Shown: piece by piece, positions 51,393 to 61,469 of the stretch
Layout of the letters: every line of letters begins with the position of its first letter
Position numbering within the stretch: position 1 is the first letter of the stretch
DNA from: Escherichia ruysiae
GTDB taxonomy: Bacteria > Pseudomonadota > Gammaproteobacteria > Enterobacterales > Enterobacteriaceae
Length of the DNA stretch: 64,000 bases
Assembly: GCF_031323975.1 (NCBI RefSeq)
Contig: NZ_JAVIWS010000001.1
Location: 62,001 to 126,000, forward strand
Direction: 5' to 3'
The notes under the pieces: model-generated
What the model was told of the DNA's origin: nothing
Database searches by the model: none
Seen by the model: only the letters and a program-made list of their open reading frames with translations
Program-made: the position numbers and the translations under genes

Positions 51393-53003
51393 TCAGTTGT
51401 CGCCTTTGAATATGGTTCCCGCAGGGAGCACTGGCGTTTTTTCCGGGGCTTCAACCGGTGTCTGCGGGAGATAATGTTCAATTTGATGAGCCGGAATATC
51501 GGCGTAATCCTGTTTCAGCCAGCGAATAAATCCGCCCACTTTCACCAGTAAAATGGCGAGAAAGGGAAGGGCTGTAAGTACGACGGTAGTTTTCATGGTT
51601 TCCAGCGATGCGCCGGTGAACAGAATTGAAAGCGGGATCAGGGTGATTACCACGCACCAGAAAAGACGCAGCCCACGGTCTGGATCATCACCTTCCTGAA
51701 GATTTCGCGTGCTGGTCGCCGCCATGGTGTAGGCCACCGCATCCATATGCGAGGCGAGGAAAATAATCATCACGCCCAGATAAGCGGCAAGGAACAATTT
51801 ACCGGCTGGCAACGACATCAGAACTTGTTGAACAGCCGTTTCACCGCCCAACGTTTCCAGCACCTGCGGAACGTTGATTATCCCTTTGATAAACTGATGA
51901 ATGGCGAAGCTTTCCATCACGCCGAAGAAGAACCAGCAGCCGACGGTGCTACCGAGGATCAGCCCCCAGATAACTTCTTTGATCTTACGACCACGTGATA
52001 CGCGGGTGACAAACATTGCCACGCCGGGGGTGTAAGAGATCCACCACAGCCAATAGAAAACGGTCCAGTTGCGGGTAAATGAACCATCGCCAAGCGGATC
52101 GGTAAATAAGCTCATCTGTAAGAAGTTTTGTGTGGTCAGGCCGATGGCATTGATGATGCTGTTGGTAATAAACTCGGTTGGACCGACAATCAAAACCAGC
52201 AATGGCAGCAGGAACGCGCCCCAGCCGACCATTTTGCTCAGACGTTGTAAACCGTTGTTGATACCTATCCACGAGCTTAGGCAAAAAATGCCGCCGGAAA
52301 GCAGGATCACAAATGCCTGCACGGTGAAGTTATCGGGTAAACCGGTCAGCGCGGAAAGCCCACGGGTAAAGGTTGCTGCGGTGACAACAAGGGAAATGGT
52401 CAGTGCGCCGACAGTGGCGATCAGGAACATTAAGTCCACCAGTTTTCCCCATGGGCCTTGCGGGCGAACGCCGGTAATAGCAGCAATAATGCCGGAAAGA
52501 CTCAGCCCTTTATTTTTCCGCACATGAAAGTGGTAAGCCATGATTAATGAGGCCAGCGTATAAGTTGCCCAGGCGCTGATGCCCCAATGGAAAAAGGAGT
52601 AGGGAACGCTAAATTCCAGTGCCTGCTGTGAACGCGGCACGATATTTAAACCCGGCGTTTGATAATAATAGGCCCACTCCGCTACGCCCCAATAAAGCGT
52701 GGAGGAACCTAATCCGGCGCAAATAAACATAAACAGCCAGGAGAGCGTACTGTATTCCGGTTTACCTTCGCCAAGACGAATATTGCCGTATTTGCTGGTG
52801 GCTAAATAAATTACCAGCCCCATTGCCAGCAAAACTAATACCTGTACGGCGGAACCCAGCGTGCGGGTAACTAAACTGTATATTGCGTTGGCCGCGTCGG
52901 CCGACTGTTGCGGAAAAAGGCTTAATGTGGCTGCGATGAAAAGAATGGCCACCAGGCTGATGCTAATCAGCGGCAAATCTTTTTTCTTAACATTGCTCAT
53001 CAT
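51393..53003 (-). CDS. yeaV: BCCT-family quaternary amine transporter YeaV
   Basis: 536 residues, 12 membrane segments, betaine/carnitine/choline transporter family, with the aromatic motif region [15 protein letters not shown] and [16 protein letters not shown]. By context imports carnitine or related betaines for YeaWX. The start has AGGAG eight nt upstream (AGGAGATGACTC-ATG) and gives the usual family length; K-12 has been annotated with a shorter start. Confidence 0.93.
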   Translation of the reverse strand: MMSNVKKKDLPLISISLVAILFIAATLSLFPQQSADAANAIYSLVTRTLGSAVQVLVLLAMGLVIYLATSKYGNIRLGEGKPEYSTLSWLFMFICAGLGSSTLYWGVAEWAYYYQTPGLNIVPRSQQALEFSVPYSFFHWGISAWATYTLASLIMAYHFHVRKNKGLSLSGIIAAITGVRPQGPWGKLVDLMFLIATVGALTISLVVTAATFTRGLSALTGLPDNFTVQAFVILLSGGIFCLSSWIGINNGLQRLSKMVGWGAFLLPLLVLIVGPTEFITNSIINAIGLTTQNFLQMSLFTDPLGDGSFTRNWTVFYWLWWISYTPGVAMFVTRVSRGRKIKEVIWGLILGSTVGCWFFFGVMESFAIHQFIKGIINVPQVLETLGGETAVQQVLMSLPAGKLFLAAYLGVMIIFLASHMDAVAYTMAATSTRNLQEGDDPDRGLRLFWCVVITLIPLSILFTGASLETMKTTVVLTALPFLAILLVKVGGFIRWLKQDYADIPAHQIEHYLPQTPVEAPEKTPVLPAGTIFKGDN

Positions 53004-53207
53004 GAGTCATCTCCTGGGCATAAAAGCCCGTCGCTGGCTTTTGCCAGTTGTAATTATTTGCAGGGTAATGAACTTTTGTCGTGTTTAACAAATTGATTAT
53101 TTGCATGTTACATAAATTAAACAATTAAGAATACGGAAAGCCATAAAACACGAAACGGAAACAATAAAAGGTGAAATGACGCAGGTTATTTACTGTAAAG
53201 AACGAAT

Positions 53208-53233
53208 AAAAAAACCGCGTCAGTGACGCGGTT
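53208..53233 (-). terminator. Terminator of dmlA
   Basis: On the - strand CCGCGT / ACGCGG with a 5-nt loop runs into seven T, 20 nt after the dmlA stop. It separates dmlA from yeaV downstream. Confidence 0.85.
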
Positions 53234-53252
53234 CAAATAAACTGGTTTGACC

Positions 53253-54338
53253 TTAACGCAAAATAATTTTGCAAATCGCGTCGGCAACCTGTGGCGTGGT
53301 GGCATTACCTTTCATATCGGGTGTTTTCGGCCCGTGAGCAATCACTTCTTCAATCGCTGCCAGAATGCCGTTGTGCGCTTGCTGGAAACGCTCATCGCCA
53401 TTGCCAAGGAAATCCAGCATCATTGCCCCGGCCCAAATCGTGGCGATAGGGTTGGCAATATTTTTACCGTAGATATCCGGCGCAGAGCCGTGGACTGGCT
53501 CGAAGAGCGACGGGAAAGTGCGTTCCGGATTCAGGTTAGCGGATGGGGCAATGCCGATGGTGCCGGTGCAGGCCGGGCCAAGATCGGAAAGAATATCGCC
53601 AAATAAATTAGACGCTACCACCACATCAAAGCGTTCCGGCTGCATCACAAAGCGCGCGCAGAGAATATCAATATGCTGCTTGTCCCAGTGGATTTCCGGG
53701 TAATTTTCTGCCATTGCTTCTACTCGCTCATCCCAGTACGGCATACTAATGGCTAAACCGTTAGATTTCGTGGCAGAAGTCAGGGTTTTGCGCGGGCGGC
53801 TTTGTGCTAGCTCAAAAGCATATTGCAAAATGCGATCGACGCCACGGCGGGTAAATACCGATTCCTGGATGACAACCTCATGTTCCGTTCCTTCATTCAG
53901 TCGACCGCCCAGAGACGAGTATTCGCCTTCCGTATTTTCGCGCACCACGTAAAAATCGATGTCGCCAGGCTGTTTACCCGCCAGTGGGCAGGGAACGCCG
54001 GGAAAGAGGCGTACCGGGCGCAGGTTAACGTACTGATCAAACTCGCGGCGAAATTTCAGCAGCGACCCCCATAACGAAATATGATCCGGAACGGTGTCCG
54101 GCCAGCCGACGGCACCAAAGTAGATAGCGTCGAAACCGCTGAGTTGTTCATGCCAGTCGTCCGGCATCATTTTGCCGTGATGGCTGTAATACTCGCAACT
54201 TGCCCACTCCATCTGCTCAAAACTTAAGGCAAAGCCCCAGCGTTCAGCAGCAGCTTGTAACACACGAATCCCTTCAGGAAGGACTTCTTTGCCAATCCCG
54301 TCTCCAGGGATCGCAGCAATACGCATCGTTTTCATCAT
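53253..54338 (-). CDS. dmlA: D-malate dehydrogenase (decarboxylating)
   Basis: Also yeaU. Converts D-malate to pyruvate and CO2 with NAD+, allowing growth on D-malate. 361 residues, isocitrate/isopropylmalate dehydrogenase family: GDGIGKEVLPEG, substrate arginines in LKFRREFDQYVNLRPVR, VRENTEGEYSS, and SNLFGDILSDLGP for metal binding. Divergent from its activator dmlR. Confidence 0.97.
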   Translation of the reverse strand: MMKTMRIAAIPGDGIGKEVLPEGIRVLQAAAERWGFALSFEQMEWASCEYYSHHGKMMPDDWHEQLSGFDAIYFGAVGWPDTVPDHISLWGSLLKFRREFDQYVNLRPVRLFPGVPCPLAGKQPGDIDFYVVRENTEGEYSSLGGRLNEGTEHEVVIQESVFTRRGVDRILQYAFELAQSRPRKTLTSATKSNGLAISMPYWDERVEAMAENYPEIHWDKQHIDILCARFVMQPERFDVVVASNLFGDILSDLGPACTGTIGIAPSANLNPERTFPSLFEPVHGSAPDIYGKNIANPIATIWAGAMMLDFLGNGDERFQQAHNGILAAIEEVIAHGPKTPDMKGNATTPQVADAICKIILR

Positions 54339-54351
54339 TAGGTTCTCACTT

Positions 54352-54401
54352 CCTGATCAGCAAAATTGACAACTCCACCATCCTATAATTGACTGATCAG
54401 G
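54352..54401. promoter_or_regulatory. Paired CTGATCAG palindromes in the dmlA-dmlR intergenic region
   Basis: CTGATCAG occurs at 54353-54360 and 54393-54400, exactly 40 bp apart, each flanked so that the pair forms a 9-bp inverted repeat (CCTGATCAG ... CTGATCAGG). The spacing is about four helical turns. A plausible DmlR operator; not proven. Confidence 0.45.
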
Positions 54402-54440
54402 AATTAATCCCCGCAACTGGTGAAACATAAAACACGAATC

Positions 54441-55358
54441 ATGAATAATTTACCGCTGCTGAACGATTTGCGCGTCTTTATGCTGGTGGCTCGCCGGGCC
54501 GGTTTTGCTGCCGTGGCGGAAGAATTAGGCGTTTCACCGGCCTTCGTCAGCAAGCGCATCGCCTTGCTGGAGCAAACCTTAAACGTGGTGCTATTACACC
54601 GCACCACCCGTCGCGTCACCATTACCGAGGAAGGCGAGCGGATTTATGAATGGGCGCAGCGCATATTGCAGGATGTCGGGCAGATGATGGATGAGCTTTC
54701 CGACGTGCGCCAGGTGCCGCAGGGAATGCTGCGTATTATCAGCAGTTTTGGTTTTGGACGGCAGGTGGTAGCTCCGGCACTGTCAGCACTTGCGAAAGCG
54801 TATCCGCAACTGGAGTTACGTTTTGATGTGGAAGACCGGTTGGTCGATTTGGTCAATGAAGGGGTCGATCTGGATATTCGTATTGGCGACGACATTGCAC
54901 CTAACTTAATTGCCCGCAAACTGGCGACCAATTACCGTATTCTCTGCGCATCGCCGGGGTTTATTGCGCGATATGGTGCACCGAAACATTTAACGGATCT
55001 TTCTGCGTTACCCTGCCTGGTCATAAAAGAGCGCGATCATCCGTTTGGTGTCTGGCAATTGCGCAATAAAGAAGGTCACCATGCCATTAAAGTCACCGGA
55101 TCGATGTCGTCTAATCATGGTGAAATTGTCCATCAGTGGTGTCTCGATGGGCAGGGAATTGCGTTGCGCTCCTGGTGGGACGTTAGTGAAAATATTGCCA
55201 GTGGGCATCTGGTACAGGTTTTACCTGAATATTATCAGCCAGCAAATGTCTGGGCTGTTTATGTCTCAAGGCTGGCGACATCCGCAAAAGTACGGATTAC
55301 GGTAGAGTTTTTGCGCCAGTATTTTGCAAATCATTACCCGAATTTTTCACTGGAATGA
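54441..55358 (+). CDS. dmlR: LysR-family activator of dmlA
   Basis: Also yeaT. 305 residues: N-terminal winged HTH about 5-63 (LGVSPAFVSKRIALLEQTL), effector domain about 90-300. Activates dmlA with D-malate (or L-malate/tartrate) and is self-repressed. Start at MNNLPLL; a GTG seven codons upstream is open but less likely. It ends ...PNFSLE, two residues before the K-12 end as I remember it. Confidence 0.95.
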   Translation: MNNLPLLNDLRVFMLVARRAGFAAVAEELGVSPAFVSKRIALLEQTLNVVLLHRTTRRVTITEEGERIYEWAQRILQDVGQMMDELSDVRQVPQGMLRIISSFGFGRQVVAPALSALAKAYPQLELRFDVEDRLVDLVNEGVDLDIRIGDDIAPNLIARKLATNYRILCASPGFIARYGAPKHLTDLSALPCLVIKERDHPFGVWQLRNKEGHHAIKVTGSMSSNHGEIVHQWCLDGQGIALRSWWDVSENIASGHLVQVLPEYYQPANVWAVYVSRLATSAKVRITVEFLRQYFANHYPNFSLE

Positions 55359-55421
55359 GTGCAATTTTTTACTCTATTCTCAGGTTGTTGTCAGGTTAAA
55401 ACCTGATTTTCTCCTTTCTAA

Positions 55422-56129
<708 letters not shown>

Positions 56130-56212
56130 TGCTTTCAGCCCGCGTTGTCGCGGGCTTCCCATCTGTAATCCTCCCTGATTCTTCTCTGATATGGTGCTAA
56201 AAAGTAACCAAT

Positions 56213-56234
56213 AAATGGTATTTAAAATGCAAAT
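56213..56234 (+). promoter_or_regulatory. Probable NsrR operator of yeaR-yoaG
   Basis: AAATGGTATTTAAAATGCAAAT fits the NsrR pattern AAnATGyATTTnAAATrCATnTT in most positions. NsrR (nitric oxide) and NarL (nitrate) control of yeaR-yoaG is established. Confidence 0.6.
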
Positions 56235-56301
56235 TATCAGGCGTACCCTGAAACGGCTGGAATAAATGGTTTTCAGCACATTTACCGAAGGAGGGAAAAG
56301 G

Positions 56302-56661
56302 ATGCTGCAAATCCCACAAAATTACATTCATACGCGCTCAACACCTTTCTGGAATAAACAAACTGCGCCTGCCGGAATATTCGAACGTCATCTTGATAAA
56401 GGAACGCGTCCGGGTGTTTATCCACGCCTGTCCGTTATGCATGGGGCGGTCAAATATCTCGGCTATGCTGATGAACACAGCGCAGAACCTGATCAGGTGA
56501 TCCTCATCGAAGCAGGTCAATTCGCAGTGTTCCCGCCGGAAAAGTGGCACAATATTGAAGCCATGACTGACGATACTTATTTTAACATCGACTTCTTCGT
56601 TGCTCCTGAAGTCCTGATGGAAGGTGCAAAACAGCGGAAAGTCATTCATAGCGGGAAATGA
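56302..56661 (+). CDS. yeaR: Cupin-like protein YeaR, nitrate/NO-induced
   Basis: 119 residues, TehB/YeaR-like cupin (DUF1971): FPPEKWHNIEAMTDDTYFNIDFF. Induced by nitrate and nitric oxide; molecular function unknown, a role in tellurite or NO stress has been suggested for the family. Start chosen at the ATG with GGAGG 9-13 nt upstream. yoaG starts 3 nt after the stop: one operon. Confidence 0.94.
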   Translation: MLQIPQNYIHTRSTPFWNKQTAPAGIFERHLDKGTRPGVYPRLSVMHGAVKYLGYADEHSAEPDQVILIEAGQFAVFPPEKWHNIEAMTDDTYFNIDFFVAPEVLMEGAKQRKVIHSGK

Positions 56662-56664
56662 ATT

Positions 56665-56847
56665 ATGGGCAAAGCAACGTATACCGTAACCGTCACCAAT
56701 AACAGTAATGGCGTTTCTGTCGATTACGAAACAGAGACGCCGATGACATTACTGGTGCCAGAAGTGGCGGCTGAAGTGATCAAAGATCTCGTCAATACCG
56801 TGCGCTCTTATGACACGGAAAATGAGCATGATGTTTGTGGTTGGTAA
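56665..56847 (+). CDS. yoaG: Small protein YoaG
   Basis: 60 residues, DUF1869, structure known from K-12 as a dimeric beta-rich fold; function unknown. Sequence MGKATYTVTVTNNSNGVSVD to EHDVCGW. Second gene of the yeaR operon, induced by nitrate and NO. Confidence 0.95.
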   Translation: MGKATYTVTVTNNSNGVSVDYETETPMTLLVPEVAAEVIKDLVNTVRSYDTENEHDVCGW

Positions 56848-56994
56848 TTATTGCTAATGTAGATGGCGCTAATTCTGCGCCATTGTAAAAAAAATGCTCT
56901 GTGACACATATCACAATTCTTGCCTCTCTTATGTTGTGCTATGCTTTTTATCAGCGACTAACCCGCTAATGCAAAACAGATAAGTGAGGAAACA

Positions 56995-57243
56995 ATGGGC
57001 ATTCTGTCATGGATTATTTTTGGACTTATTGCCGGTATTCTGGCGAAGTGGATCATGCCTGGTAAAGATGGTGGTGGATTCTTTATGACCATCCTGCTGG
57101 GAATTATCGGTGCCGTAGTTGGTGGATGGATCAGTACACTGTTTGGTTTTGGCAAAGTCGATGGCTTCAACTTTGGTAGTTTTGTGGTTGCCGTGATTGG
57201 TGCGCTTGTCGTGCTGTTTATCTACAGAAAAGTCAAAAGTTAA
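56995..57243 (+). CDS. yeaQ: Transglycosylase-associated (GlsB/YeaQ) membrane protein
   Basis: 82 residues, three membrane segments (about 4-20, 27-47, 58-78), very Gly-rich; UPF0410 family, linked to sigma-S and general stress. Role unknown. Strong AGTGAGGA ribosome site 4-11 nt before the ATG. Confidence 0.94.
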   Translation: MGILSWIIFGLIAGILAKWIMPGKDGGGFFMTILLGIIGAVVGGWISTLFGFGKVDGFNFGSFVVAVIGALVVLFIYRKVKS

Positions 57244-57256
57244 TACTGAAAAGTAC

Positions 57257-57281
57257 AAAGGCTGCCTACAGGCAGCCTTTG
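57257..57281. terminator. Terminator hairpin between yeaQ and yoaJ
   Basis: AAAGGCTGCC / GGCAGCCTTT with a 4-nt loop. Flanking T tract is TTTGCTATTTT on the + strand and TTTGTACTTTT on the - strand, so it can serve both convergent transcripts. Confidence 0.75.
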
Positions 57282-57300
57282 CTATTTTATCGACGCGGTA

Positions 57301-57375
57301 TTACCACCATCCCAGCTCGGTGCCAAGAACGACAATAATCGCCACGCCCATCATAATAATCGTTGTTTTTTTCAT
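57301..57375 (-). CDS. yoaJ: 24-residue membrane protein YoaJ
   Basis: MKKTTIIMMGVAIIVVLGTE then LGWW: a single membrane segment with a basic N-terminus. Found in K-12 as an expressed small membrane protein, function unknown. It starts 2 nt after the yoaK stop, so the two are translationally linked. Confidence 0.9.
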   Translation of the reverse strand: MKKTTIIMMGVAIIVVLGTELGWW

Positions 57376-57377
57376 CT

Positions 57378-57476
57378 TTATGCCCCTGGGGCCGCATAGC
57401 CACCAATAAAAAACCACGCTAAAAATACGACTGCCGTAATAAAGATCACGACGGGAAAAACAATACCGATTCGCAT
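57378..57476 (-). CDS. yoaK: 32-residue membrane protein YoaK
   Basis: MRIGIVFPVVIFITAVVFLA then WFFIGGYAAPGA: one membrane segment. Known as a small membrane protein in K-12, unknown function. It lies 32 nt downstream of the dgcP stop on the same strand, so yoaK and yoaJ may be cotranscribed with dgcP. Confidence 0.9.
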   Translation of the reverse strand: MRIGIVFPVVIFITAVVFLAWFFIGGYAAPGA

Positions 57477-57508
57477 GTTACCACCAAAGAAAAGGATGTG
57501 AATACGCC

Positions 57509-58534
57509 TCAGGAGTGCCTGTCTGAATGCGCGACAAAAGGGGTTTTCAGTTTGTGTTTTTTCTCCTGATACATCGCGATATCGGCAGCATGTAGGGCAC
57601 TGTCGGCATCGGTGGTTTCAGGATCCACTTCTACTACGCCAAGACTGGCGCCAGGATAAAACAGGTCAATATCACCCAAGTGATATTCTCCACGTATTTG
57701 CTGTTGGATACGCTCACGCAGTGACTGGATATCGGCGTTTTCATTAGCCAGGGAAACGACCAAAAATTCATCACCGCCAAGACGACCAATAATCTCGCCA
57801 TTCTGATGTAGCCTGGTGAGGCGCTCGCCAACCTGAATAAGAAACAGATCGCCACTATTGTGGCCAAATCGGTCGTTGATTAATTTGAAGTTATCCAGGT
57901 CGATAAAAGCAATAATTGCCTTACGCTTCAGATGCCGAGCGAGGGAAAACAGCGTCGTCAGATTATCAAAAATAGCCCGTCGATTTGGTAGGCCGGTCAA
58001 CGAGTCTGTGTAAGATTGCGCAATCAGGGCGGCATTGGCTTCGCGCAGTTGTTCAACCAACACCTCTTTTTGAATATATTGTGCAATCAGCCCGGCGAAT
58101 AGCTGCAAAACCTGCTCTGCGCGTTCACTCCACGGGCGCTTTTCACTGCTGGCGGCGCAAAGCGTGCCATAGAACGAACCATCCGGTAAGTGAACCGGCG
58201 TGCTCAGGAATGTGGTAATACCGAGATTGCGCGCCGCAATGCAGTCACCCCAACGGTCGGGAACTTCATCGCTGAAAAAACAGTTTTCATCAATGGCGCG
58301 TTTGCACAACGAGTAATCCCACGAGACGGTAAAATTCTCCGGGATGTGCATTTTCTGGCTGTTACGGGCAAACAGGATATGTTGCAGACGTGCGTCAATA
58401 TCCACCTTTGTCAAATAGGTCGATTCCATGTCGGTGACCATTTCCAGCATCTCCAGAAGTTGCCGAACCAGACTTTCCAGAGAATGTTCTGAGGCGAGTG
58501 ACTGCGAGACGCGGGCAATAATCTGATCTGACAC
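57509..58534 (-). CDS. dgcP: Diguanylate cyclase DgcP
   Basis: Also yeaP. 341 residues: GAF sensor domain about 1-160, GGDEF domain about 170-335 with RLGGDEFLVV intact, so it should make c-di-GMP. The I-site (RxxD five residues before GGDEF) is absent: the residues there are QNGE. Reported in K-12 to sit at cell poles. Monocistronic or linked to yoaK-yoaJ. Confidence 0.95.
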   Translation of the reverse strand: MSDQIIARVSQSLASEHSLESLVRQLLEMLEMVTDMESTYLTKVDIDARLQHILFARNSQKMHIPENFTVSWDYSLCKRAIDENCFFSDEVPDRWGDCIAARNLGITTFLSTPVHLPDGSFYGTLCAASSEKRPWSERAEQVLQLFAGLIAQYIQKEVLVEQLREANAALIAQSYTDSLTGLPNRRAIFDNLTTLFSLARHLKRKAIIAFIDLDNFKLINDRFGHNSGDLFLIQVGERLTRLHQNGEIIGRLGGDEFLVVSLANENADIQSLRERIQQQIRGEYHLGDIDLFYPGASLGVVEVDPETTDADSALHAADIAMYQEKKHKLKTPFVAHSDRHS

Positions 58535-58718
58535 GAAAGAACTCCAGGATACGGCGGGTAAAATGCTGATTATTTAATCTTTGCAGGCATGATAAAACAT
58601 CATCAAAGAAGATGAAACTAGCCGTAATATATTTTAAGTGAATGTAAAATAAATAGTGCTGCAAAACAAAACGATACCGCGATACTCTAAGGCGTAGATA
58701 AACGTGTGAGATCAACGA

Positions 58719-58973
58719 ATGAAAATTATCAGTTTTACTCTGCCTTGCCTGTTAATTCTTGCGGGATGTTCAACCACTTCTCAGCCCGATGCACCAAAAC
58801 CGCCGCATGTTGGGATGGCGAATCCGGCGTCGGTCTACTGCCAACAGAAAGGCGGTACGCTCATTCCCGTGCAGACATCGCAAGGGGTCAGCAACAATTG
58901 CAAATTACCGGGCGATGAAACCATTGATGAATGGGCATTATGGCGACGGGATCATCCGGCTGGTGAAAAATAA
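58719..58973 (+). CDS. yoaF: DUF333 lipoprotein YoaF
   Basis: 84 residues. Lipobox LILAGCST: cut before Cys17. DUF333 domain (MANPASVYCQQKGGTLIPVQ) with two further cysteines; related to lipoproteins that act as HslJ-like or Hli-type inhibitors, but no role is known. Divergent from dgcP. Confidence 0.93.
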   Translation: MKIISFTLPCLLILAGCSTTSQPDAPKPPHVGMANPASVYCQQKGGTLIPVQTSQGVSNNCKLPGDETIDEWALWRRDHPAGEK

Positions 58974-58994
58974 CCGCCGGATGCCAGGCTAAAA

Positions 58995-59342
58995 TCACAA
59001 GCTTCGCAGCCAGTCGGCCAGCACCAGCGCATGGTTTTGCGTGGTATTTTTTGCTGAGTAGAGCAGGGTCAGCGGCTGTTTTTGGGCGATTTCCGCCAGC
59101 CGCTTCCCTTCTGGCTCGTGTTGCGCCAGTTCTGCAATATATTGTTCGCGAAAGGTTTTAAAATCGATCGCTTCGCCGTGAAAGGCTTTGCGTAGTTCCG
59201 TTGACGGCGTGATCTCTTTGTCCCACTCATCAAGTGCTAAGTCTGTTTTCTTGATACCACGCGGCCAGAGACGGTCGACCAGTACGCGATAACCATCGCT
59301 CTGTTCAGCCGGATCATAAACGCGTTTACACTGAATATTCAT
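58995..59342 (-). CDS. yeaO: DUF488 protein YeaO
   Basis: 115 residues, soluble: VYDPAEQSDGYRVLVDRLWPRG with the DUF488 core, and PLTLLYSAKNTTQNHALVLADWL. Function unknown. Start at MNIQCKRV. It lies 54 nt downstream of nimT and may share its transcript. Confidence 0.93.
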   Translation of the reverse strand: MNIQCKRVYDPAEQSDGYRVLVDRLWPRGIKKTDLALDEWDKEITPSTELRKAFHGEAIDFKTFREQYIAELAQHEPEGKRLAEIAQKQPLTLLYSAKNTTQNHALVLADWLRSL

Positions 59343-59396
59343 CGTGTTTGTTCTCCCTTTCACGCATGATTTATCACGTCACTATAGCACCGGACA

Positions 59397-60578
59397 TCAA
59401 CGAATTTCTTTGTCTCTTCCGGCGCAAAGTCCAAAAATCGCCATCAGCAGTGAAAGAATTGCGACAACAATCAGTGGCGTGGACCAGTCACCGTTAGCAT
59501 CGTGTATTTTGCCCATTAGCGGCGGCCCACAAGCTGCCAGCAGATACCCGACGGATTGTGCCATACCCGAAAGAGCAGCAGCCTGATGCGCAGAGCTTGC
59601 TCGCAGTCCGATAAACGTTAGTCCAAGTATCATTGTTGCCCCGGAACCAAAACCGAAAAGCAGAGTCCAGGTGACAGCGTGTGCTGGCATAAAGCAGAGC
59701 CCAACCGCACCCACCGCGCACATTAAGGCGACCAGAGCGGCAATACCGCGCTGATCTTTCACATGATGTAAGAAAAGTGGGATCAGCAAACCGGGAGCAG
59801 CAGTGGCTAATTGCAACAAACCATGCAGCGAACCAGCCTGTGCCTCGCTGTAGCCGTGGCTGATGAGGATCGCCGGAAGCCAGCCGATAATCACGTAATA
59901 GACCAGTGAGTTGATACCGAGAAACAACGTCACTTGCCAGGCAAGCGGCGAACGCCAGATACGCCGGGTATGTAAGGCGCGTGAGGTACTCAAATTCACA
60001 TGTTGTCGATTACGCCATTGCGGCAGCCATATAAATAGAGCCAGCAGAGGAAAACACATCAGCATGAGCAACGCGCCCTGCCAGCCAAAACCGTTCAAAG
60101 CCAGCGGCACCACCAGAGCTGACCCCAGCGCCGCTGCAGCGCCCATCGTCAGGGAATATGCGCCGGTAAGTCTGGCGACGGAATGGGGAAAATCGCGTTT
60201 AATGAGACCAGGTAGCAAGACATTCCCTAATGCAATCCCACAGCCAATGATAATCGTACCGCCAAATAATAAGTAAGCCGAAGGAAGAGAGCGAAGTGCT
60301 ATGCCAGCACAAATCAAAAGTAATGCAGCCACCAGACTGCGCTCTATACCAAAACGACGAGCCACCGACGCGGCAAGAGGGGATATCAGGGCAAAGGCTA
60401 ATAAAGGTAAGGTCGTCAGTAACCCTGTTTGCGCCGTCGTCAGTGAGTAAGCGGAACGAATGGTATCCAGTAACGGTGCTACGCCGGTGAAGGTAACACG
60501 GAGTGTGGTGGCAATCATTAGAACGCCGGCTATCAGGACAATCCTGTTTTTGCCGCTTAATGAAGTTGAACGGATCAT
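59397..60578 (-). CDS. nimT: 2-nitroimidazole exporter NimT (MFS)
   Basis: Also yeaN. 393 residues, 12-helix major facilitator of the cyanate-transporter (CynX/NimT) family. In K-12 it confers 2-nitroimidazole resistance when overexpressed. The start is an ATG giving MIRSTSLSGKNRIVLIAGVL. Divergent from nimR across 96 nt. Confidence 0.95.
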   Translation of the reverse strand: MIRSTSLSGKNRIVLIAGVLMIATTLRVTFTGVAPLLDTIRSAYSLTTAQTGLLTTLPLLAFALISPLAASVARRFGIERSLVAALLLICAGIALRSLPSAYLLFGGTIIIGCGIALGNVLLPGLIKRDFPHSVARLTGAYSLTMGAAAALGSALVVPLALNGFGWQGALLMLMCFPLLALFIWLPQWRNRQHVNLSTSRALHTRRIWRSPLAWQVTLFLGINSLVYYVIIGWLPAILISHGYSEAQAGSLHGLLQLATAAPGLLIPLFLHHVKDQRGIAALVALMCAVGAVGLCFMPAHAVTWTLLFGFGSGATMILGLTFIGLRASSAHQAAALSGMAQSVGYLLAACGPPLMGKIHDANGDWSTPLIVVAILSLLMAIFGLCAGRDKEIR

Positions 60579-60674
60579 AGATATCTCATTGTTACAAGCG
60601 AGGCTGTACCTTAGCGTTTTTATTGCTATGTTGAATCAAGCTAAAATGACAAATTATCGCTAAATTCGGACAAA

Positions 60675-61469
60675 ATGATGCACAGGTTAAATCTCAATGG
60701 TTATGAACCCGATCTTCACCATGAAACGGCGGTCGCATTTTGTATTCATGCCGGAAAGGATGAATTGACCAGTCCTGTACATCAGCACCGCAAAGGACAA
60801 CTGATACTGGCGCTGCGTGGAGCCATTACCTGTACGGTGGAAAATGCGCTGTGGATGGTGCCGCCACAATATGCAGTATGGATTCCCGGTGGTGTGGAGC
60901 ATAGTAATCAGGTAACAGCGAATGCCGAGCTTTGTTTTTTATTTATTGAATCCAGTGCGGTGATAATGCCGGGCAAATGTTGCACGCTGAAAATTGCGCC
61001 TTTATGTCGTGAATTAATTTTAACGCTGGCAAAAAGAACAGCAGCTCAACGTGCTGAACCAATGACGCGCAGATTAATTCAGGTGCTGTTTGATGAACTT
61101 CCTCAGCAACCGCAACAACAGTTGCAGTTACCCGTTTCTTCACACCCCAAAATCCGCGTGATGGTGGATACGATGGCAAAAGAGCCCGTTGAATGGGGGA
61201 CATTGGGGCAATGGGCAAATTTTTTTGCGATGAGTGAACGCAATCTCGCCAGGTTGATAGTTAAAGAGACGGGGTTGAGCTTTCGTCAGTGGCGTCATCA
61301 GTTGCAGCTCATTCTGGCACTTCAGAGGTTAGTGAAAGGCGATAGTGTTCAGAAAGTGGCGCATATGCTGGGGTATGATTCAACAACGGCTTTTATTACC
61401 ATGTTTAAGAAAGGCCTGGGGCAAACCCCAGGCCGATATATTGCGGGATTAACTACTGTTTCCCGATGA
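60675..61469 (+). CDS. nimR: AraC-family repressor of nimT
   Basis: Also yeaM. 264 residues: N-terminal cupin sensor about 20-105 ([25 protein letters not shown]), C-terminal AraC HTH about 165-264 ([41 protein letters not shown]). Represses nimT in K-12. The protein ends TTVSR, shorter than the K-12 end I remember, because of an earlier TGA. Two adjacent ATGs are possible starts; ribosome site weak. Confidence 0.93.
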   Translation: MMHRLNLNGYEPDLHHETAVAFCIHAGKDELTSPVHQHRKGQLILALRGAITCTVENALWMVPPQYAVWIPGGVEHSNQVTANAELCFLFIESSAVIMPGKCCTLKIAPLCRELILTLAKRTAAQRAEPMTRRLIQVLFDELPQQPQQQLQLPVSSHPKIRVMVDTMAKEPVEWGTLGQWANFFAMSERNLARLIVKETGLSFRQWRHQLQLILALQRLVKGDSVQKVAHMLGYDSTTAFITMFKKGLGQTPGRYIAGLTTVSR

